Source of the DNA: Mangrovicoccus sp. HB161399 | GTDB lineage: Bacteria; Pseudomonadota; Alphaproteobacteria; Rhodobacterales; Rhodobacteraceae | Assembly (NCBI RefSeq): GCF_013184745.1 | Contig: NZ_JAATVU010000047.1 | Location: forward strand, 1-45,737 | DNA: 45,737 nucleotides | Reading direction: 5' to 3' | Shown: one piece after another, positions 7,252 through 16,822 of the stretch | Layout: every line of letters starts with the position of its first letter | Numbering within the stretch: the stretch's first letter is position 1 | Made by a program: the position numbers and the translations under genes | The notes under the pieces: model-generated | What the model was told of the DNA's origin: nothing | The model's input: the letters and a program-made list of their open reading frames with translations, nothing else | Databases searched by the model: none

Positions 7252-9132
7252 ATGGCCAAGCGCGAGACGTCCGAGAAACCCAAAGGCAAGAAGCACCTGT
7301 CCAACGTCCTGGTGCTCGTGCTGCTGGGCCTGCTGCTGATCGGCCTCGGCGGCTACGGCGTCACCGGCTTCAATACCCAGGTCCGCTCGGTCGGCGCGGT
7401 TGGCGACACCCAGATCGATGCCGCCAGCTACCACGGGCTGCTCCGCCAGCGCATGGACCAGGTGTCCCAGCAGACCGGCGAGACCATGACCTTCGACCAG
7501 GCCGAGCAGACCGGGCTCGCCACCGCGGTGCTGCAGCAGGCGGTCGCCACCGCCGCGCTGCAGGAAGCCGCGCGCCGCGCCGGGCTGTCGGTCGGCGACG
7601 AAGAGGTCGCCCGCCGCGTCGGCAACGTCCCCGCCTTCCAGGGCATGGACGGCAAGTTCGATCCGGACACCTACCGCGACCTGCTCAAGCGCTCCGGCCG
7701 CACCATCGCGGGCTTCGAGGACAGCGTCCGCCAGGAGGCCTCGGCCGACCTGCTGCAGCGCGCCCTGCTGAACGGCCTGACCCCGCCGCAATCCTACGGC
7801 AACACGCTCCTGACGTTCCTCGGCGAGGCCCGCGCCGCGACCTGGGCGCCGATCCCGGACAGCCTGCTCGACGCCGCGCCCGCAGCGCCCACCGAGGACG
7901 AGGTCAAGGCCTGGTACGACGCGCATCCCGACCGTTTCACCCTGCCCGACCGCAAGCAGATCACCTATGCTTGGCTCTCGCCCGAAATGATGCTCGGCCA
8001 GGTCGAGCTCACCGACGAGGAGCTGCGCGCAGGCTACGAGGCCCGCACAGCCGAGTTCCAGCGCCCCGAGCGGCGCATGGTCGACCGGCTGGGCTTTGCC
8101 GACATGGCCGCGGCGCAGGCCGCCAAGGACGCGATCGACGCTGGCGAGACCACCTTCGACGCGTTGCTGGCCGAGCGCGGCCTGTCCGAGGCGGATGTCG
8201 ATCTCGGCACCGTTGGCCGCCCGGCCCTGGCCGCCGAAGCCGCCGACGCCGTGTTCGGCCTGGAAGACACCGGCATTGCAGGCCCAGCCAACAGCGCCGT
8301 CGGCCCGGCGCTGTTCCGCGTCAACGCCATCCTCTCGGCCCAGACCACCAGCTACGAGGACGCCCTGCCGCAGCTGCGCAGCGAGCTGTCGCTGGAGAGG
8401 GCCGCGCAGCTGGTCCAGCAGGAGATGGAGCCGCTCGACGACCAGCTCGCCGCCGGCGCCACGCTGGAGGAGCTGGCCGCCGACAGCCCGATGCAGCTGG
8501 GCACCGTCACCTGGGATGCCCAGTCGGCCCCCGACGCGGATCCGGCCGCCCAGCCCGAGTTCTACAATGCCGCCGCCGCCCTTGCCGACGGCGACTTCCC
8601 CGAGATCACAATGGCCGACAGCGGCATGCTCTTCGCCATGCGCCTCGGCAGCCAGCAGCCCTCGGAGCTGCAGCCGCTCGGCGATGTCCGGGAAGAGGCA
8701 GAGAAGGGCGCGGCCGAAGCCAAGCGCGTCGCAGCGCTCGAAGCCGAGGGCGACAGCCTGAAGGCGCGGCTCGACGACGGCGAGGATTTCGCCGCCCTGG
8801 GTCTGGCGCCGCAGACCCGCAGCGGCATGACCCGCCAGTCCCCGGCCTATGACCTGCCGCGCCCGGTGCTGCAGGCCGTCTACGACATGAAGGGCGGCGA
8901 CACCGCGGTCGTCACCGACGATGCCGGTGCCTGGCTGCTGCACGTCGACAGCGTCAGCCCGCCCAACCTGGGCAGCGACCAGGCCCGCGCGGCGCTGGCG
9001 CAGGTCAACCAGGACACCGCACGGGCCATTGCCGACGACGTGCTGCGCGAGCTGAGCCGCGAAGTGACGCAGGAGGCGGGGCTCGAACTGAACCAGACCG
9101 CGCTGAACGCGGTCCACGGCGCGCTGAGATAA
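7252..9132 (+). CDS. PpiD-like membrane-anchored peptidyl-prolyl isomerase/chaperone
   Basis: A 626-residue periplasmic folding factor held by one N-terminal transmembrane helix (residues about 19-39, VLVLVLLGLLLIGLGGYGV). A SurA_N/PpiD-type helical domain (about 45-220) follows, with the usual VGDEEVARRVGNVPAFQG region. A degenerate parvulin region begins near KQITYAWLSPEMM, and the C-terminal half is helical. PpiD helps secreted proteins fold as they leave the Sec translocon. The parvulin part lacks an obvious full catalytic signature, as in many PpiD proteins. GGGGGAG lies 6 bases before ATG 7252. trpE follows after only 9 bases, so the two are probably co-transcribed. Confidence 0.87.
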   Translation: MAKRETSEKPKGKKHLSNVLVLVLLGLLLIGLGGYGVTGFNTQVRSVGAVGDTQIDAASYHGLLRQRMDQVSQQTGETMTFDQAEQTGLATAVLQQAVATAALQEAARRAGLSVGDEEVARRVGNVPAFQGMDGKFDPDTYRDLLKRSGRTIAGFEDSVRQEASADLLQRALLNGLTPPQSYGNTLLTFLGEARAATWAPIPDSLLDAAPAAPTEDEVKAWYDAHPDRFTLPDRKQITYAWLSPEMMLGQVELTDEELRAGYEARTAEFQRPERRMVDRLGFADMAAAQAAKDAIDAGETTFDALLAERGLSEADVDLGTVGRPALAAEAADAVFGLEDTGIAGPANSAVGPALFRVNAILSAQTTSYEDALPQLRSELSLERAAQLVQQEMEPLDDQLAAGATLEELAADSPMQLGTVTWDAQSAPDADPAAQPEFYNAAAALADGDFPEITMADSGMLFAMRLGSQQPSELQPLGDVREEAEKGAAEAKRVAALEAEGDSLKARLDDGEDFAALGLAPQTRSGMTRQSPAYDLPRPVLQAVYDMKGGDTAVVTDDAGAWLLHVDSVSPPNLGSDQARAALAQVNQDTARAIADDVLRELSREVTQEAGLELNQTALNAVHGALR

Positions 9133-9141
9133 GGCCGACAG

Positions 9142-10650
9142 ATGCAGATCACTCCCGATTTCGAAACCTTCCGCGCGGGCTACGAGGCCGGCCGGTCGCA
9201 GCTGGTCTATGCCCGCCTTGCCGCCGATCTCGACACGCCGGTTTCGCTGATGCTGAAGCTCGCCCAGGCCGGGCGCGACAGCTTCATGCTGGAATCGGTG
9301 ACCGGCGGCGAGGTGCGCGGCCGCTACTCCATGGTCGGGCTGAAACCGGATCTGGTCTGGGAATGCCGCGGCCAGCAGGCCCGCATCAACCGCGAGGCCC
9401 GCTTCGACGACACCGCCTGGGTCGAGGACGACCGCCCCGCGCTGGAGTCCCTGCGCGCGCTGATCGCCGAGACCCGGGTCGACATGCCCGAGGACCTGCC
9501 CGCGGCCTCCGCCGGTCTCTTCGGCTATCTCGGCTATGACATGATCCGGCTGGTGGAGCGCCTGCCGGACGCGAATCCCGACCCGCTCGGCCTGCCCGAC
9601 GCGCGGCTGATGCGCCCCTCGGTGGTCGCCGTGCTGGACGGCGTGAAGGGCGAAGTCATCCTCGTCGCCCCCGCCTGGGCCGGTTCCGGGCTTTCCGCGC
9701 GCGCCGCCTATGCCCAGGCCGCCGAACGCGTCTCGGACGCGCTGCGCGACCTCGACCGCCAGGCGGTGACCGAAACGCGCGGCCTCGGCGAGGCGCTGCC
9801 GCAGGCCGAGCCGGTGTCGAACTTCACCAAGGAGGGCTACATGGATGCCGTCCGCAAGGCGAAGGACTACATCACCGCGGGCGACATCTTCCAGGTCGTG
9901 CCCTCGCAGCGCTGGACCCAGGAGTTCGAGCTCCCGCCCTTCGCGCTCTACCGCTCGCTGCGGCGGACGAACCCCTCGCCCTTCATGTTCTTCTTCAATT
10001 TCGGCGGCTTCCAGGTGGTCGGCGCAAGCCCCGAGATCCTCGTCCGGGTCTTCGGCCGCCAGGTGACGATCCGCCCGATCGCGGGCACCCGTCCGCGCGG
10101 CGCGACGCCCGAAGAGGACAAGGCGCTGGAGCAGGACCTGCTGTCGGACCAGAAGGAGCTGGCCGAGCACCTGATGCTGCTCGACCTGGGCCGCAACGAC
10201 ACCGGCCGGGTGTCGAAGATCGGCACGGTGCGGCCGACCGAGGAATTCACCGTCGAGCGCTACAGCCACGTCATGCACATCGTGTCGAACGTGGTGGGCG
10301 AACTGGCCGAGGACCAGGACGCGCTGTCGGCGCTGCTGGCAGGCATGCCTGCGGGCACGGTCTCGGGCGCGCCCAAGGTCCGGGCGATGGAGATCATCGA
10401 CGAGCTGGAGCCGGAGAAGCGCGGGGTCTATGCCGGCGGCGTCGGCTATTTCGCTGCCAATGGCGACATGGACATGTGCATCGCGCTGCGCACCGCGGTG
10501 GTCAAGGACCGCAAGCTCTACATCCAGGCGGGCGGCGGCGTGGTCTATGACAGCGACCCCGAGGCAGAATGGCAGGAGACGGTGAACAAGTCTGCCGCGA
10601 TCCGCAAGGCGGCCGCCGAGGCCGGCCGCTTCTCAAGCGGCAATTCCTGA
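9142..10650 (+). CDS. trpE: Anthranilate synthase component I
   Basis: This is the large subunit that turns chorismate and ammonia (from TrpG) into anthranilate, the first committed step of tryptophan synthesis. The 502-residue protein carries the feedback-inhibition motif near the start (DSFMLESV, equivalent to LLES) and the chorismate-binding core with VVPSQRW, GASPEILVR, IAGTRPRG, LLDLGRNDTGRV and AGTVSGAPKVRAMEII. Family length is about 500-520. It lies directly behind ppiD and is separated from trpGDC by an oppositely oriented gene, a split known in alphaproteobacteria. I saw no leader peptide for attenuation in the 9-base gap. Confidence 0.96.
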   Translation: MQITPDFETFRAGYEAGRSQLVYARLAADLDTPVSLMLKLAQAGRDSFMLESVTGGEVRGRYSMVGLKPDLVWECRGQQARINREARFDDTAWVEDDRPALESLRALIAETRVDMPEDLPAASAGLFGYLGYDMIRLVERLPDANPDPLGLPDARLMRPSVVAVLDGVKGEVILVAPAWAGSGLSARAAYAQAAERVSDALRDLDRQAVTETRGLGEALPQAEPVSNFTKEGYMDAVRKAKDYITAGDIFQVVPSQRWTQEFELPPFALYRSLRRTNPSPFMFFFNFGGFQVVGASPEILVRVFGRQVTIRPIAGTRPRGATPEEDKALEQDLLSDQKELAEHLMLLDLGRNDTGRVSKIGTVRPTEEFTVERYSHVMHIVSNVVGELAEDQDALSALLAGMPAGTVSGAPKVRAMEIIDELEPEKRGVYAGGVGYFAANGDMDMCIALRTAVVKDRKLYIQAGGGVVYDSDPEAEWQETVNKSAAIRKAAAEAGRFSSGNS

Positions 10651-10654
10651 TCCC

Positions 10655-10680
10655 GGCGCGGCCCCGGCGGCCGCGCCTCT
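10655..10680 (+). terminator. Putative terminator after trpE
   Basis: A 9-base-pair GC-only stem GGCGCGGCC / GGCCGCGCC with a 5-base loop starts four bases after the trpE stop. Only a short TCT follows instead of a U-run, so intrinsic termination is uncertain. It could equally stabilise the 3' end of the mRNA. Confidence 0.45.
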
Positions 10681-11071
10681 CCGGAGGCGATTGCGTCCTC
10701 CTCACGGGCCTTCCGCTCGATGGCACCGTTTGGGATCTGCCGGGACGCTTCCGGTCCCGAGTGAAATGTCGGGCAATGCCGGACAGCGGCCGTCCGTCCC
10801 TTGACCTCACAGCTCTACCGCTCGATCTCCGTCACAGGCGGCATTCCGGAACTGTTCCGGCCGAGCCGGGCGAAACAGGCATCGCACATGGCGAAGGGCG
10901 CTGCGCCCGGCCCTCCCTCTCCGGAGCGGCGGCCTGCATTCGCCGCAGGGAACAGGGCGCCGGATGGCCGGGGACGAGGTACCTTGGCAATGGGCATGGA
11001 CACCCGGCATTCCGGAACCGGCGGGCTATCCGCGGTGCCTGGGCCGGGCGGAACGCCGGATTGCCTGCCGA
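10681..11071. other. 391-base gap after trpE without a recognised gene
   Basis: No open frame here has convincing coding character on either strand. The stretch is GC-rich and holds scattered copies of short inverted TCCGGA-type words. The 13-mer GGCATTCCGGAAC occurs twice, near 10839 and 11006, and CTCTCCGGA occurs twice. I see no tRNA-like fold, SOS box or promoter that I would defend. The gap lies between the 3' ends of trpE and the convergent Pro/Ala-rich gene. Confidence 0.4.
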
Positions 11072-12526
11072 TCAGCGCGGCGCCAGCAGCTTCAGCGCAT
11101 CGCCCGCCGTGACCGGCACGAGGTCGTTCCCCTCCCCGTCGAGAAAGGCGGCCACCGCTGCGCGCGCCTCGGGACTGTCTGCCAGCGGCAGGATCACCGC
11201 GCCGTCGCGCCGCGCATGGGCTGCGGCACGGGCAAGGCGCAGCTCCAGCGGCGCCGGGGGATAGGCCCGCGCCGTGTCCGGTCCCAGCCCGGGCAGGTCC
11301 GCCCCGTCGACCACCGCGCCCAGGCCCGAGGCCTCAAGGAAGCTGCGCATCGCGCCGAGCGCGCGCTCGCCCTCCGGCGCGGCGGCGACCAGCAGCGGAC
11401 CGGGATGCGGCAGCGCCGAAACCCGCCAGGCCATCGCCGCCAGCGCGCCCCGGTCAGCCGGTTCCGCCAGCTTCGCCAACACCTCGCGGCCGGCAGGCGC
11501 CTGCTCCAGCCGGTCCGGCGGCAGCGCCACCGAGCGCGCCCAGGACGGCAGGTCGCCCGGCGCCGGGTCCATCAGCACGATCGCCAGCGACGGCCCGTCC
11601 GCAGCCGCCGCCGCAGAAGCCATCTCCAGCAGGCCGCCGCGGAGCAGATCGCCCGGGCCCGGCGCGCCGGGCAGCCCGGCCGGTTCGCCCGCATCCGGAA
11701 GCGCCGCGGAAACCGGCGGGACCAGCCGCGCGGCGGCGGGGTCGCCGACCGCCGGCAGGAACGGCGTCAGATCCGGCGCCAGCGTCCCGACGCTGTCGGC
11801 TGCAGGCGGCAGTTCCGGCGGCACCGGACGGGAGGGCAGCTGCGGCAGGCCGGAAAGCGGTGCGGGTGCTGCAGGCATGGCCGCGCCCCCCGGCGCCAAG
11901 GGCGCCGAAAGGGCTGCAGGACCGGCAGCGGGCATCGGCGCAGCCGGACCCGGCGCTTCCGGGAGCGCCGGCACCAGCACCGCCGCGGCAGGGGCAAGCT
12001 CGTGCAGGCCGGGGGGAAGCACCGGCCCCGGGAAGGGCAGCCCGGCCGGCAGCGGCAGCGCGCCTTCCGCCCGCAGCTCCGGCGCGCCGGGCGGCAGAAG
12101 GCGCGGCGGCGCGGGCGCAAGGGCCACTTCCGGGCCTTCGTCCATCGCCGGCCCCGGCAGGCCCGCCGCCTCCGCACCCAGCAGCTCGACCGGCAGCGGA
12201 GCCCGCGCGCGCGCCACGGCGTCGGGATCGGGCGGCGGCGCCGGACGCGGAAGCGGCCCGGACGCGTCCGGCAGCGCCAGGACGGGCGGCAGTATCCGCG
12301 GCACGGCGCCGGCATCCTGCGGCCCGGCCAAGCGCCCGGGCACCGCCATCAGCGCATGGGACGGCGCCGGCGACGCGGCGACATGCAGCTCCTGCTCGAC
12401 CGCCGGGTGCAGCATCTTCGGCGGCGCCGGCGCCCTGGCCTTCTCGATCTGCAGCGCCGCCATTCCGAGAAGCAGCACCGCCACGGCGAGACCGGACCCC
12501 AGCCCCGCCAGCAAGCCCCACGTCAT
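11072..12526 (-). CDS. Pro/Ala-rich envelope protein, divergent polysaccharide-deacetylase-like
   Basis: A 484-residue protein with one N-terminal membrane segment (about residues 4-27). A long Pro/Ala/Leu-rich low-complexity region runs to about residue 310. A compact C-terminal domain begins near [16 protein letters not shown] and ends [14 protein letters not shown]. The layout (anchor, disordered linker, C-terminal alpha/beta domain starting with a hydrophobic strand and Asp) resembles the divergent polysaccharide deacetylase (YibQ-type) proteins of Rhodobacterales, but the catalytic residues of deacetylases are not evident. ATG 12526 is used; GTG 12562 would add 12 residues. It may be periplasmic and cell-wall related; this is inference. 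It is transcribed divergently from trpG. Confidence 0.7.
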   Translation of the reverse strand: MTWGLLAGLGSGLAVAVLLLGMAALQIEKARAPAPPKMLHPAVEQELHVAASPAPSHALMAVPGRLAGPQDAGAVPRILPPVLALPDASGPLPRPAPPPDPDAVARARAPLPVELLGAEAAGLPGPAMDEGPEVALAPAPPRLLPPGAPELRAEGALPLPAGLPFPGPVLPPGLHELAPAAAVLVPALPEAPGPAAPMPAAGPAALSAPLAPGGAAMPAAPAPLSGLPQLPSRPVPPELPPAADSVGTLAPDLTPFLPAVGDPAAARLVPPVSAALPDAGEPAGLPGAPGPGDLLRGGLLEMASAAAAADGPSLAIVLMDPAPGDLPSWARSVALPPDRLEQAPAGREVLAKLAEPADRGALAAMAWRVSALPHPGPLLVAAAPEGERALGAMRSFLEASGLGAVVDGADLPGLGPDTARAYPPAPLELRLARAAAHARRDGAVILPLADSPEARAAVAAFLDGEGNDLVPVTAGDALKLLAPR

Positions 12527-12685
12527 GCGTCCCAAAGATTTCCGTCCCGTTCCATCGTCCACACCTTTTCCGCCCGCCTGCCGCGGAGCATAGCAGATCG
12601 CCCTTTGCGGGCGCCATCCTTGCCCCCGCCCCTTGACCATGGCGGCGCTAAGGGTGCAACTGCGTCCCAGACCGAAGGACCTGCC

Positions 12686-13267
12686 ATGCTTCTGCTCATC
12701 GATAACTACGACAGCTTCACTTACAACCTGGTCCACTATTTCGGCGAACTCGGCGCCGATGTGGAGGTGCACCGCAACGACGCGCTGACCGTGGAGGAGG
12801 CGCTGGCCAAGCGCCCCGCGGGCATCGTGCTCTCGCCCGGCCCCTGCGACCCGGCCCAGGCAGGCATCTGCCTCGCGCTGACCAGGGCGGCAGCGGCGGA
12901 GAAGATCCCGCTTTTCGGGGTCTGCCTCGGCCACCAGACCATCGGCGAGGCCTTCGGCGGCGACGTGGTCCGCGCCAGGGACATCGTCCACGGCAAGATG
13001 GGCACCATCCATCACGAGGGAAAGGGCGTTTTCGCGGGCCTGCCCTCGCCGCTGCAGGGCACCCGCTACCATTCGCTGATCGTCGACCGTGCCACCCTGC
13101 CCGACTGCCTGGAGATCACGGCCTGGCTGGAAGACGGCACGATCATGGGGCTGCGCCACCGCGAACTGCCCGTCGAAGGCGTGCAGTTCCATCCCGAGAG
13201 CATCCGCAGCGAGCATGGCCACCAGATGCTGAAGACTTTCCTCGACGGCCTGAAGGAACCGGCATGA
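12686..13267 (+). CDS. trpG: Anthranilate synthase component II (glutamine amidotransferase)
   Basis: This subunit releases ammonia from glutamine and feeds it to TrpE; in some bacteria it also serves p-aminobenzoate synthesis (PabA). The 193-residue class I amidotransferase shows [12 protein letters not shown] at the N-terminus, the nucleophile Cys80 in GVCLGHQ, and the His169/Glu171 pair in FHPES. The start ATG 12686 has GAAGGA upstream. Its last codons overlap the trpD start (ATGA), so trpG-trpD are translationally coupled. It is the first gene of the trpGDC-moaC-moeA run; its promoter must be in the 159 bases before it. Confidence 0.95.
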   Translation: MLLLIDNYDSFTYNLVHYFGELGADVEVHRNDALTVEEALAKRPAGIVLSPGPCDPAQAGICLALTRAAAAEKIPLFGVCLGHQTIGEAFGGDVVRARDIVHGKMGTIHHEGKGVFAGLPSPLQGTRYHSLIVDRATLPDCLEITAWLEDGTIMGLRHRELPVEGVQFHPESIRSEHGHQMLKTFLDGLKEPA

Positions 13268-14286
13268 GCGACGACATCAAACCCCTGATCGGCAAGGCGG
13301 CGGACGGCCCGCTGACCGGCGCCGAGGCCGAGACCGCCTTCATGGCGCTGTTCGAGGGCCGCGCGACGCCTGCCCAGATCGGCGGCCTGCTGATGGCGCT
13401 CCGCACCCGCGGCGAGACGGTGGACGAGATCGCCGCCGCCGCCAGAGTCATGCGCTCGAAATGCAGCAAGGTCACCGCGCCGGAAGGCGCGATGGACATC
13501 GTCGGCACCGGCGGCGACGGCAAGGGCACGCTGAACATCTCCACCGCGACGGCCTTCGTCGTGGCGGGCGCGGGCGTGCCGGTCGCCAAGCACGGCAACC
13601 GCAACCTGTCCTCGAAATCGGGCTCGGCCGATGCCCTGGCGCAGATGGGCGTCAATGTCATGGTGCCCCCCGACGTCGTGCAGAAGGCGCTCGACGCCTG
13701 CGGCATCGCCTTCATGATGGCGCCGATGCACCATCCGGCGATGAAGCATGTCGGCCCCGCCCGCGTGGAACTGGGCACCCGCACCGTGTTCAACGTGCTG
13801 GGCCCGCTGACCAACCCGGCGGACGTGAAGTTCCAGCTGACCGGCGCCTACGCGGCTGCGCTCCTGCGGCCGATGGCCGAGGTGCTGGGGGCGCTCGGCT
13901 CGACCCGCGCGTGGCTGGTCCACGGCTCTGACGGCACCGACGAGCTGACCATCACCGGCACCTCCGAGGTCGCCGAGCTGAAGGACGGCAAGGTGTCGGA
14001 ATTCCAGGTCCATCCCGAGGAAGCCGGCCTGCCGGTCCATCCCTTCGAAGCCATCGTCGGCGGCACGCCGGAAGAGAACGGCATCGCCTTCCGGGCGCTG
14101 CTGAACGGCACCAAGTCGGCCTATCGCGACGCGGTCCTGCTGAACTCGGCAGCCGCGCTGCTGATCGCCGGGAAGGCGTCCGACCTGAAGGAAGGCGCGG
14201 CCATGGCCGCCGAAAGCATCGACAGCGGCGAGGCCTTCTGCAAGGTCGAAGCGCTCGCCCGCATTACCTCGGAGGTTGCCGCATGA
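13264..14286 (+). CDS. trpD: Anthranilate phosphoribosyltransferase
   Basis: The enzyme transfers phosphoribose from PRPP to anthranilate (second step of tryptophan synthesis). The 340 residues match the family. Visible are the glycine-rich PRPP site [35 protein letters not shown], the [19 protein letters not shown] block and the later NPADVKFQL. It overlaps trpG by four bases and trpC by four bases. The tight coupling implies matched synthesis of the three Trp enzymes. Confidence 0.96.
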   Translation: MSDDIKPLIGKAADGPLTGAEAETAFMALFEGRATPAQIGGLLMALRTRGETVDEIAAAARVMRSKCSKVTAPEGAMDIVGTGGDGKGTLNISTATAFVVAGAGVPVAKHGNRNLSSKSGSADALAQMGVNVMVPPDVVQKALDACGIAFMMAPMHHPAMKHVGPARVELGTRTVFNVLGPLTNPADVKFQLTGAYAAALLRPMAEVLGALGSTRAWLVHGSDGTDELTITGTSEVAELKDGKVSEFQVHPEEAGLPVHPFEAIVGGTPEENGIAFRALLNGTKSAYRDAVLLNSAAALLIAGKASDLKEGAAMAAESIDSGEAFCKVEALARITSEVAA

Positions 14287-15098
14287 GCGAGACCGTCCTC
14301 GACCGCATCAAGGCCTACAAGCTGGAGCATGTCGCCGCCTGCAAGGCGGCCGTTCCCCATTCCGAGGTGGAGATGCGCGCGCGCAGCGCCCCGCCGGTCC
14401 GTCCCTTCGCCCAAGCCCTGCACGAGGCCAGCCAGAAGGGCTATGGCCTGATCGCCGAAGTGAAGAAGGCGAGCCCGTCCAAGGGCCTGATCCGCCCGGA
14501 TTTCGATCCGCCCGCGATTGCAGCGGCCTACGAGGAAGGCGGCGCGACCTGCCTGTCGGTGCTGACCGACGGGCCGAGCTTCCAGGGCGCCGACGAATTC
14601 CTCGTGGCGGCGCGCGGCGCGGTCTCGCTGCCGGTGCTGCGCAAGGATTTCATGTACGACACATACCAGGTCGCGGAAGCCCGCAGCCTGGGCGCCGACT
14701 GCATCCTGATCATCATGGCCAGCGTCTCCGATGCGCAGGCGCAGGAGCTGGAGGCCGCGGCGGCGGAGTGGGGCATGGATGCGCTGATCGAAGTGCACAA
14801 TGCCGAGGAGCTGGAGCGCGCGAGCCTGCTGAAATCGACGCTGCTGGGCATCAACAACCGCAACCTCAAGACCTTCGAGACCTCGCTCGACACCACCCGC
14901 ACCCTGGCCAAGCGCGCGCCGCTCGACCGGTTGCTGGTGGGCGAGAGCGGGCTCTTCACCCGCGAGGATCTGGCGGACATGGCGCGCTACGGCGTGCGCT
15001 GCTTCCTGATCGGCGAAAGCCTGATGCGCCAGCAGGACGTGGCCACCGCCACGCGCGACCTGCTGTCCCAGCCGCTGGTCTCCGGCGGAGGCATGTGA
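14283..15098 (+). CDS. trpC: Indole-3-glycerol phosphate synthase
   Basis: The enzyme closes the indole ring from 1-(2-carboxyphenylamino)-1-deoxyribulose 5-phosphate. The 271-residue TIM barrel carries the family signature [14 protein letters not shown] (catalytic Lys), [28 protein letters not shown] and the C-terminal LIGESLMRQ. It stands alone, without the TrpF fusion seen in enterobacteria. ATG 14283 overlaps trpD (ATGA), and its stop overlaps the moaC start (TGATG). Confidence 0.96.
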   Translation: MSETVLDRIKAYKLEHVAACKAAVPHSEVEMRARSAPPVRPFAQALHEASQKGYGLIAEVKKASPSKGLIRPDFDPPAIAAAYEEGGATCLSVLTDGPSFQGADEFLVAARGAVSLPVLRKDFMYDTYQVAEARSLGADCILIIMASVSDAQAQELEAAAAEWGMDALIEVHNAEELERASLLKSTLLGINNRNLKTFETSLDTTRTLAKRAPLDRLLVGESGLFTREDLADMARYGVRCFLIGESLMRQQDVATATRDLLSQPLVSGGGM

Positions 15099-15571
15099 TG
15101 CTCACGCATTTCGACGCCAAGGGCGACGCGCACATGGTCGATGTCTCGGAAAAGGCGGTGACCGCGCGGACCGCCGTGGCGGAGGGAGCCGTGCGCATGT
15201 CGTCCGAAACGCTGCGGCTGGTGACCGAAGGCACTGCCAAGAAGGGCGACGTTCTGGGCGTGGCGCGGCTGGCGGGGATCATGGGCGCCAAGCGGACCTC
15301 CGACCTGATCCCGCTGTGCCATCCCCTGCCCGTCACCAAGGTGGCGGTGGAGCTGACCCCTGACGAGGCGCTGCCCGGCGTGCGGATCGAGGCCACGGTG
15401 AAGACCACCGGCCAGACCGGCGTCGAGATGGAGGCGCTGACCGCCGTCTCGACCGCAGCGCTGACGGTCTACGACATGCTGAAGGCAGCGCAGAAGGACA
15501 TGGAGATCCTCGGCATCCGCGTGTTGCTGAAGGAAGGCGGAAAGTCCGGCCGCTACGAGGCCGCACGGTGA
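15098..15571 (+). CDS. moaC: Cyclic pyranopterin monophosphate synthase MoaC
   Basis: MoaC converts the MoaA product to cyclic pyranopterin monophosphate, an early step of molybdenum cofactor synthesis. The 157 residues show the conserved [18 protein letters not shown], the LIPLCHPLP motif, [10 protein letters not shown] and the C-terminal LLKEGGKSG. Its ATG overlaps the trpC stop and its own stop overlaps the GTG of moeA. Linkage of trp and mo genes in one operon is a familiar alphaproteobacterial arrangement rather than a functional pathway link. Confidence 0.96.
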   Translation: MLTHFDAKGDAHMVDVSEKAVTARTAVAEGAVRMSSETLRLVTEGTAKKGDVLGVARLAGIMGAKRTSDLIPLCHPLPVTKVAVELTPDEALPGVRIEATVKTTGQTGVEMEALTAVSTAALTVYDMLKAAQKDMEILGIRVLLKEGGKSGRYEAAR

Positions 15572-16743
15572 TTTCAGTCGAAGAGGCGCTGGCGCGGATC
15601 TTCGCGCTGGTCACGCCGATGGAAGCCGAGACCGTGCCGCTGCGCAAGGCCGCGGGCCGCGTGCTGGCCGTCCCCGCCGCGGCGCGCCGCACCCAGCCGC
15701 CCTTCGCCGCCTCCGCCATGGACGGCTATGCCGTGCGAAGCGCCGAGGTCCGCGCCGGCGCGGTCTTCGAGGTCGTCGGCGAGGCCGCGGCCGGCGGCGG
15801 CCATGGCAGCGAGGTGCAACCCGGAGAGGCGGTGCGCATCTTCACCGGTGCGCCGGTGCCCGCGGGCGCGGGCCATGTGGTCATCCAGGAAGACGTCGCG
15901 CGCGACGGCAGCCGCATCACCCTGACCGACCGGCTGGGCAGCGGCACCAACATCCGCCCGGCGGGCGGCGATTTCGTCATGGGCGCCGAGATGCTGCCGA
16001 CCGGGCGGCGCCTCGGTCCCGCGGACATCGCCCTGCTGGCCGCGATGAACATTCCCGAAGTGACCGTTGCGCGGAAACCCGACGTGGCGCTGATCTGCAC
16101 CGGCGACGAACTGGTCATGCCCGGCGAGACCCCGGGCCCGTCGCAGATCGTCGCCTCCAACGCCTTCGGCCTCGCCGCGATGTTCGAGGCGGCCGGCGCC
16201 GCCGCACGGCTGCTGCCGATCGCGCAGGACAATGCGGCGAGCCTCGGCCAGTGCCTGGACCTCGCCGCCGATGCCGATCTGGTCATCACCTGCGGCGGCG
16301 CCTCCGTGGGCGACCATGACATCGTCGCCGAGGTGGCGCAGGCGCGCGGCATGGCGCTGGACTTCCACAAGGTGGCGATGCGCCCGGGCAAGCCGCTGAT
16401 GGCCGGGCGCATGGGCGACGCCGCGATGGCCGGCCTGCCCGGCAACCCGGTCAGCGCCATGGTCTGCGGCCGGATCTTCCTCGTGCCGATGCTGGAGGCG
16501 ATGCAGGGTCTGCCCGCCCGGCCCGCCCGGCGCAGCCGGATGCCCCTCGCGCGCGCCCTGCCGCCCAACGGCCCGCGCGAGCACTACATGCGCGCCCGCA
16601 TCCTGGAAGACGGGCTGGATGCCGGGGCCGACCAGGATTCCAGCCTGCTGTCCGTTCTTGCCGGGGCCGGAGCCTTGCTGGTCCGGCCGCCCCGCGACCC
16701 CGCGCGCGCGCCGGGAGAATTGGTCGAGTTCATATCGCTTTAG
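15568..16743 (+). CDS. moeA: Molybdopterin molybdenumtransferase MoeA
   Basis: MoeA inserts molybdate into adenylylated molybdopterin, the last step of molybdenum cofactor assembly. The 391-residue protein has the usual parts. They are the N-terminal [19 protein letters not shown], the molybdopterin-binding domain around [14 protein letters not shown] and [12 protein letters not shown], then [13 protein letters not shown] with [11 protein letters not shown]. The start is GTG 15568, overlapping the moaC stop (GTGA), which supports it. It ends about 80 bases before lexA, and the lexA promoter starts just after the moeA stop. Confidence 0.95.
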   Translation: MISVEEALARIFALVTPMEAETVPLRKAAGRVLAVPAAARRTQPPFAASAMDGYAVRSAEVRAGAVFEVVGEAAAGGGHGSEVQPGEAVRIFTGAPVPAGAGHVVIQEDVARDGSRITLTDRLGSGTNIRPAGGDFVMGAEMLPTGRRLGPADIALLAAMNIPEVTVARKPDVALICTGDELVMPGETPGPSQIVASNAFGLAAMFEAAGAAARLLPIAQDNAASLGQCLDLAADADLVITCGGASVGDHDIVAEVAQARGMALDFHKVAMRPGKPLMAGRMGDAAMAGLPGNPVSAMVCGRIFLVPMLEAMQGLPARPARRSRMPLARALPPNGPREHYMRARILEDGLDAGADQDSSLLSVLAGAGALLVRPPRDPARAPGELVEFISL

Positions 16744-16752
16744 GAAGCGATG

Positions 16753-16781
16753 TTGACACAAAGGGAGAACGCGCGTAGAAC
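16753..16781 (+). promoter_or_regulatory. lexA promoter with SOS box (GTTC-N7-GTTC)
   Basis: TTGACA at 16753-16758 and TAGAAC at 16776-16781 are 17 bases apart, a good sigma-70 promoter. Overlapping the -10 element is GAAC-N7-GAAC (16767-16781), which on the other strand is GTTC-N7-GTTC, the direct-repeat LexA box of alphaproteobacteria. LexA bound here would block its own promoter. The transcript start would fall just after 16787, ahead of ATG 16823. Confidence 0.85.
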
Positions 16782-16822
16782 ATTTGCCAAACCAAACCAG
16801 AACCTGGAAATGGCACCGGCAG

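Noticed and set aside
7225-10278. A very long open frame on the minus strand opposite ppiD and trpE (over 1000 codons)
   Set aside because: It is antisense to two well-recognised genes, its translation is Arg/Gly/His/Gln/Val-rich without domains, and such frames arise from high GC at third positions.
11072-13222. Reading the Pro/Ala-rich gene as 716 codons, starting inside trpG
   Set aside because: The upstream 230 codons are antisense to trpG and lack family character; the membrane anchor begins at ATG 12526 (or GTG 12562).
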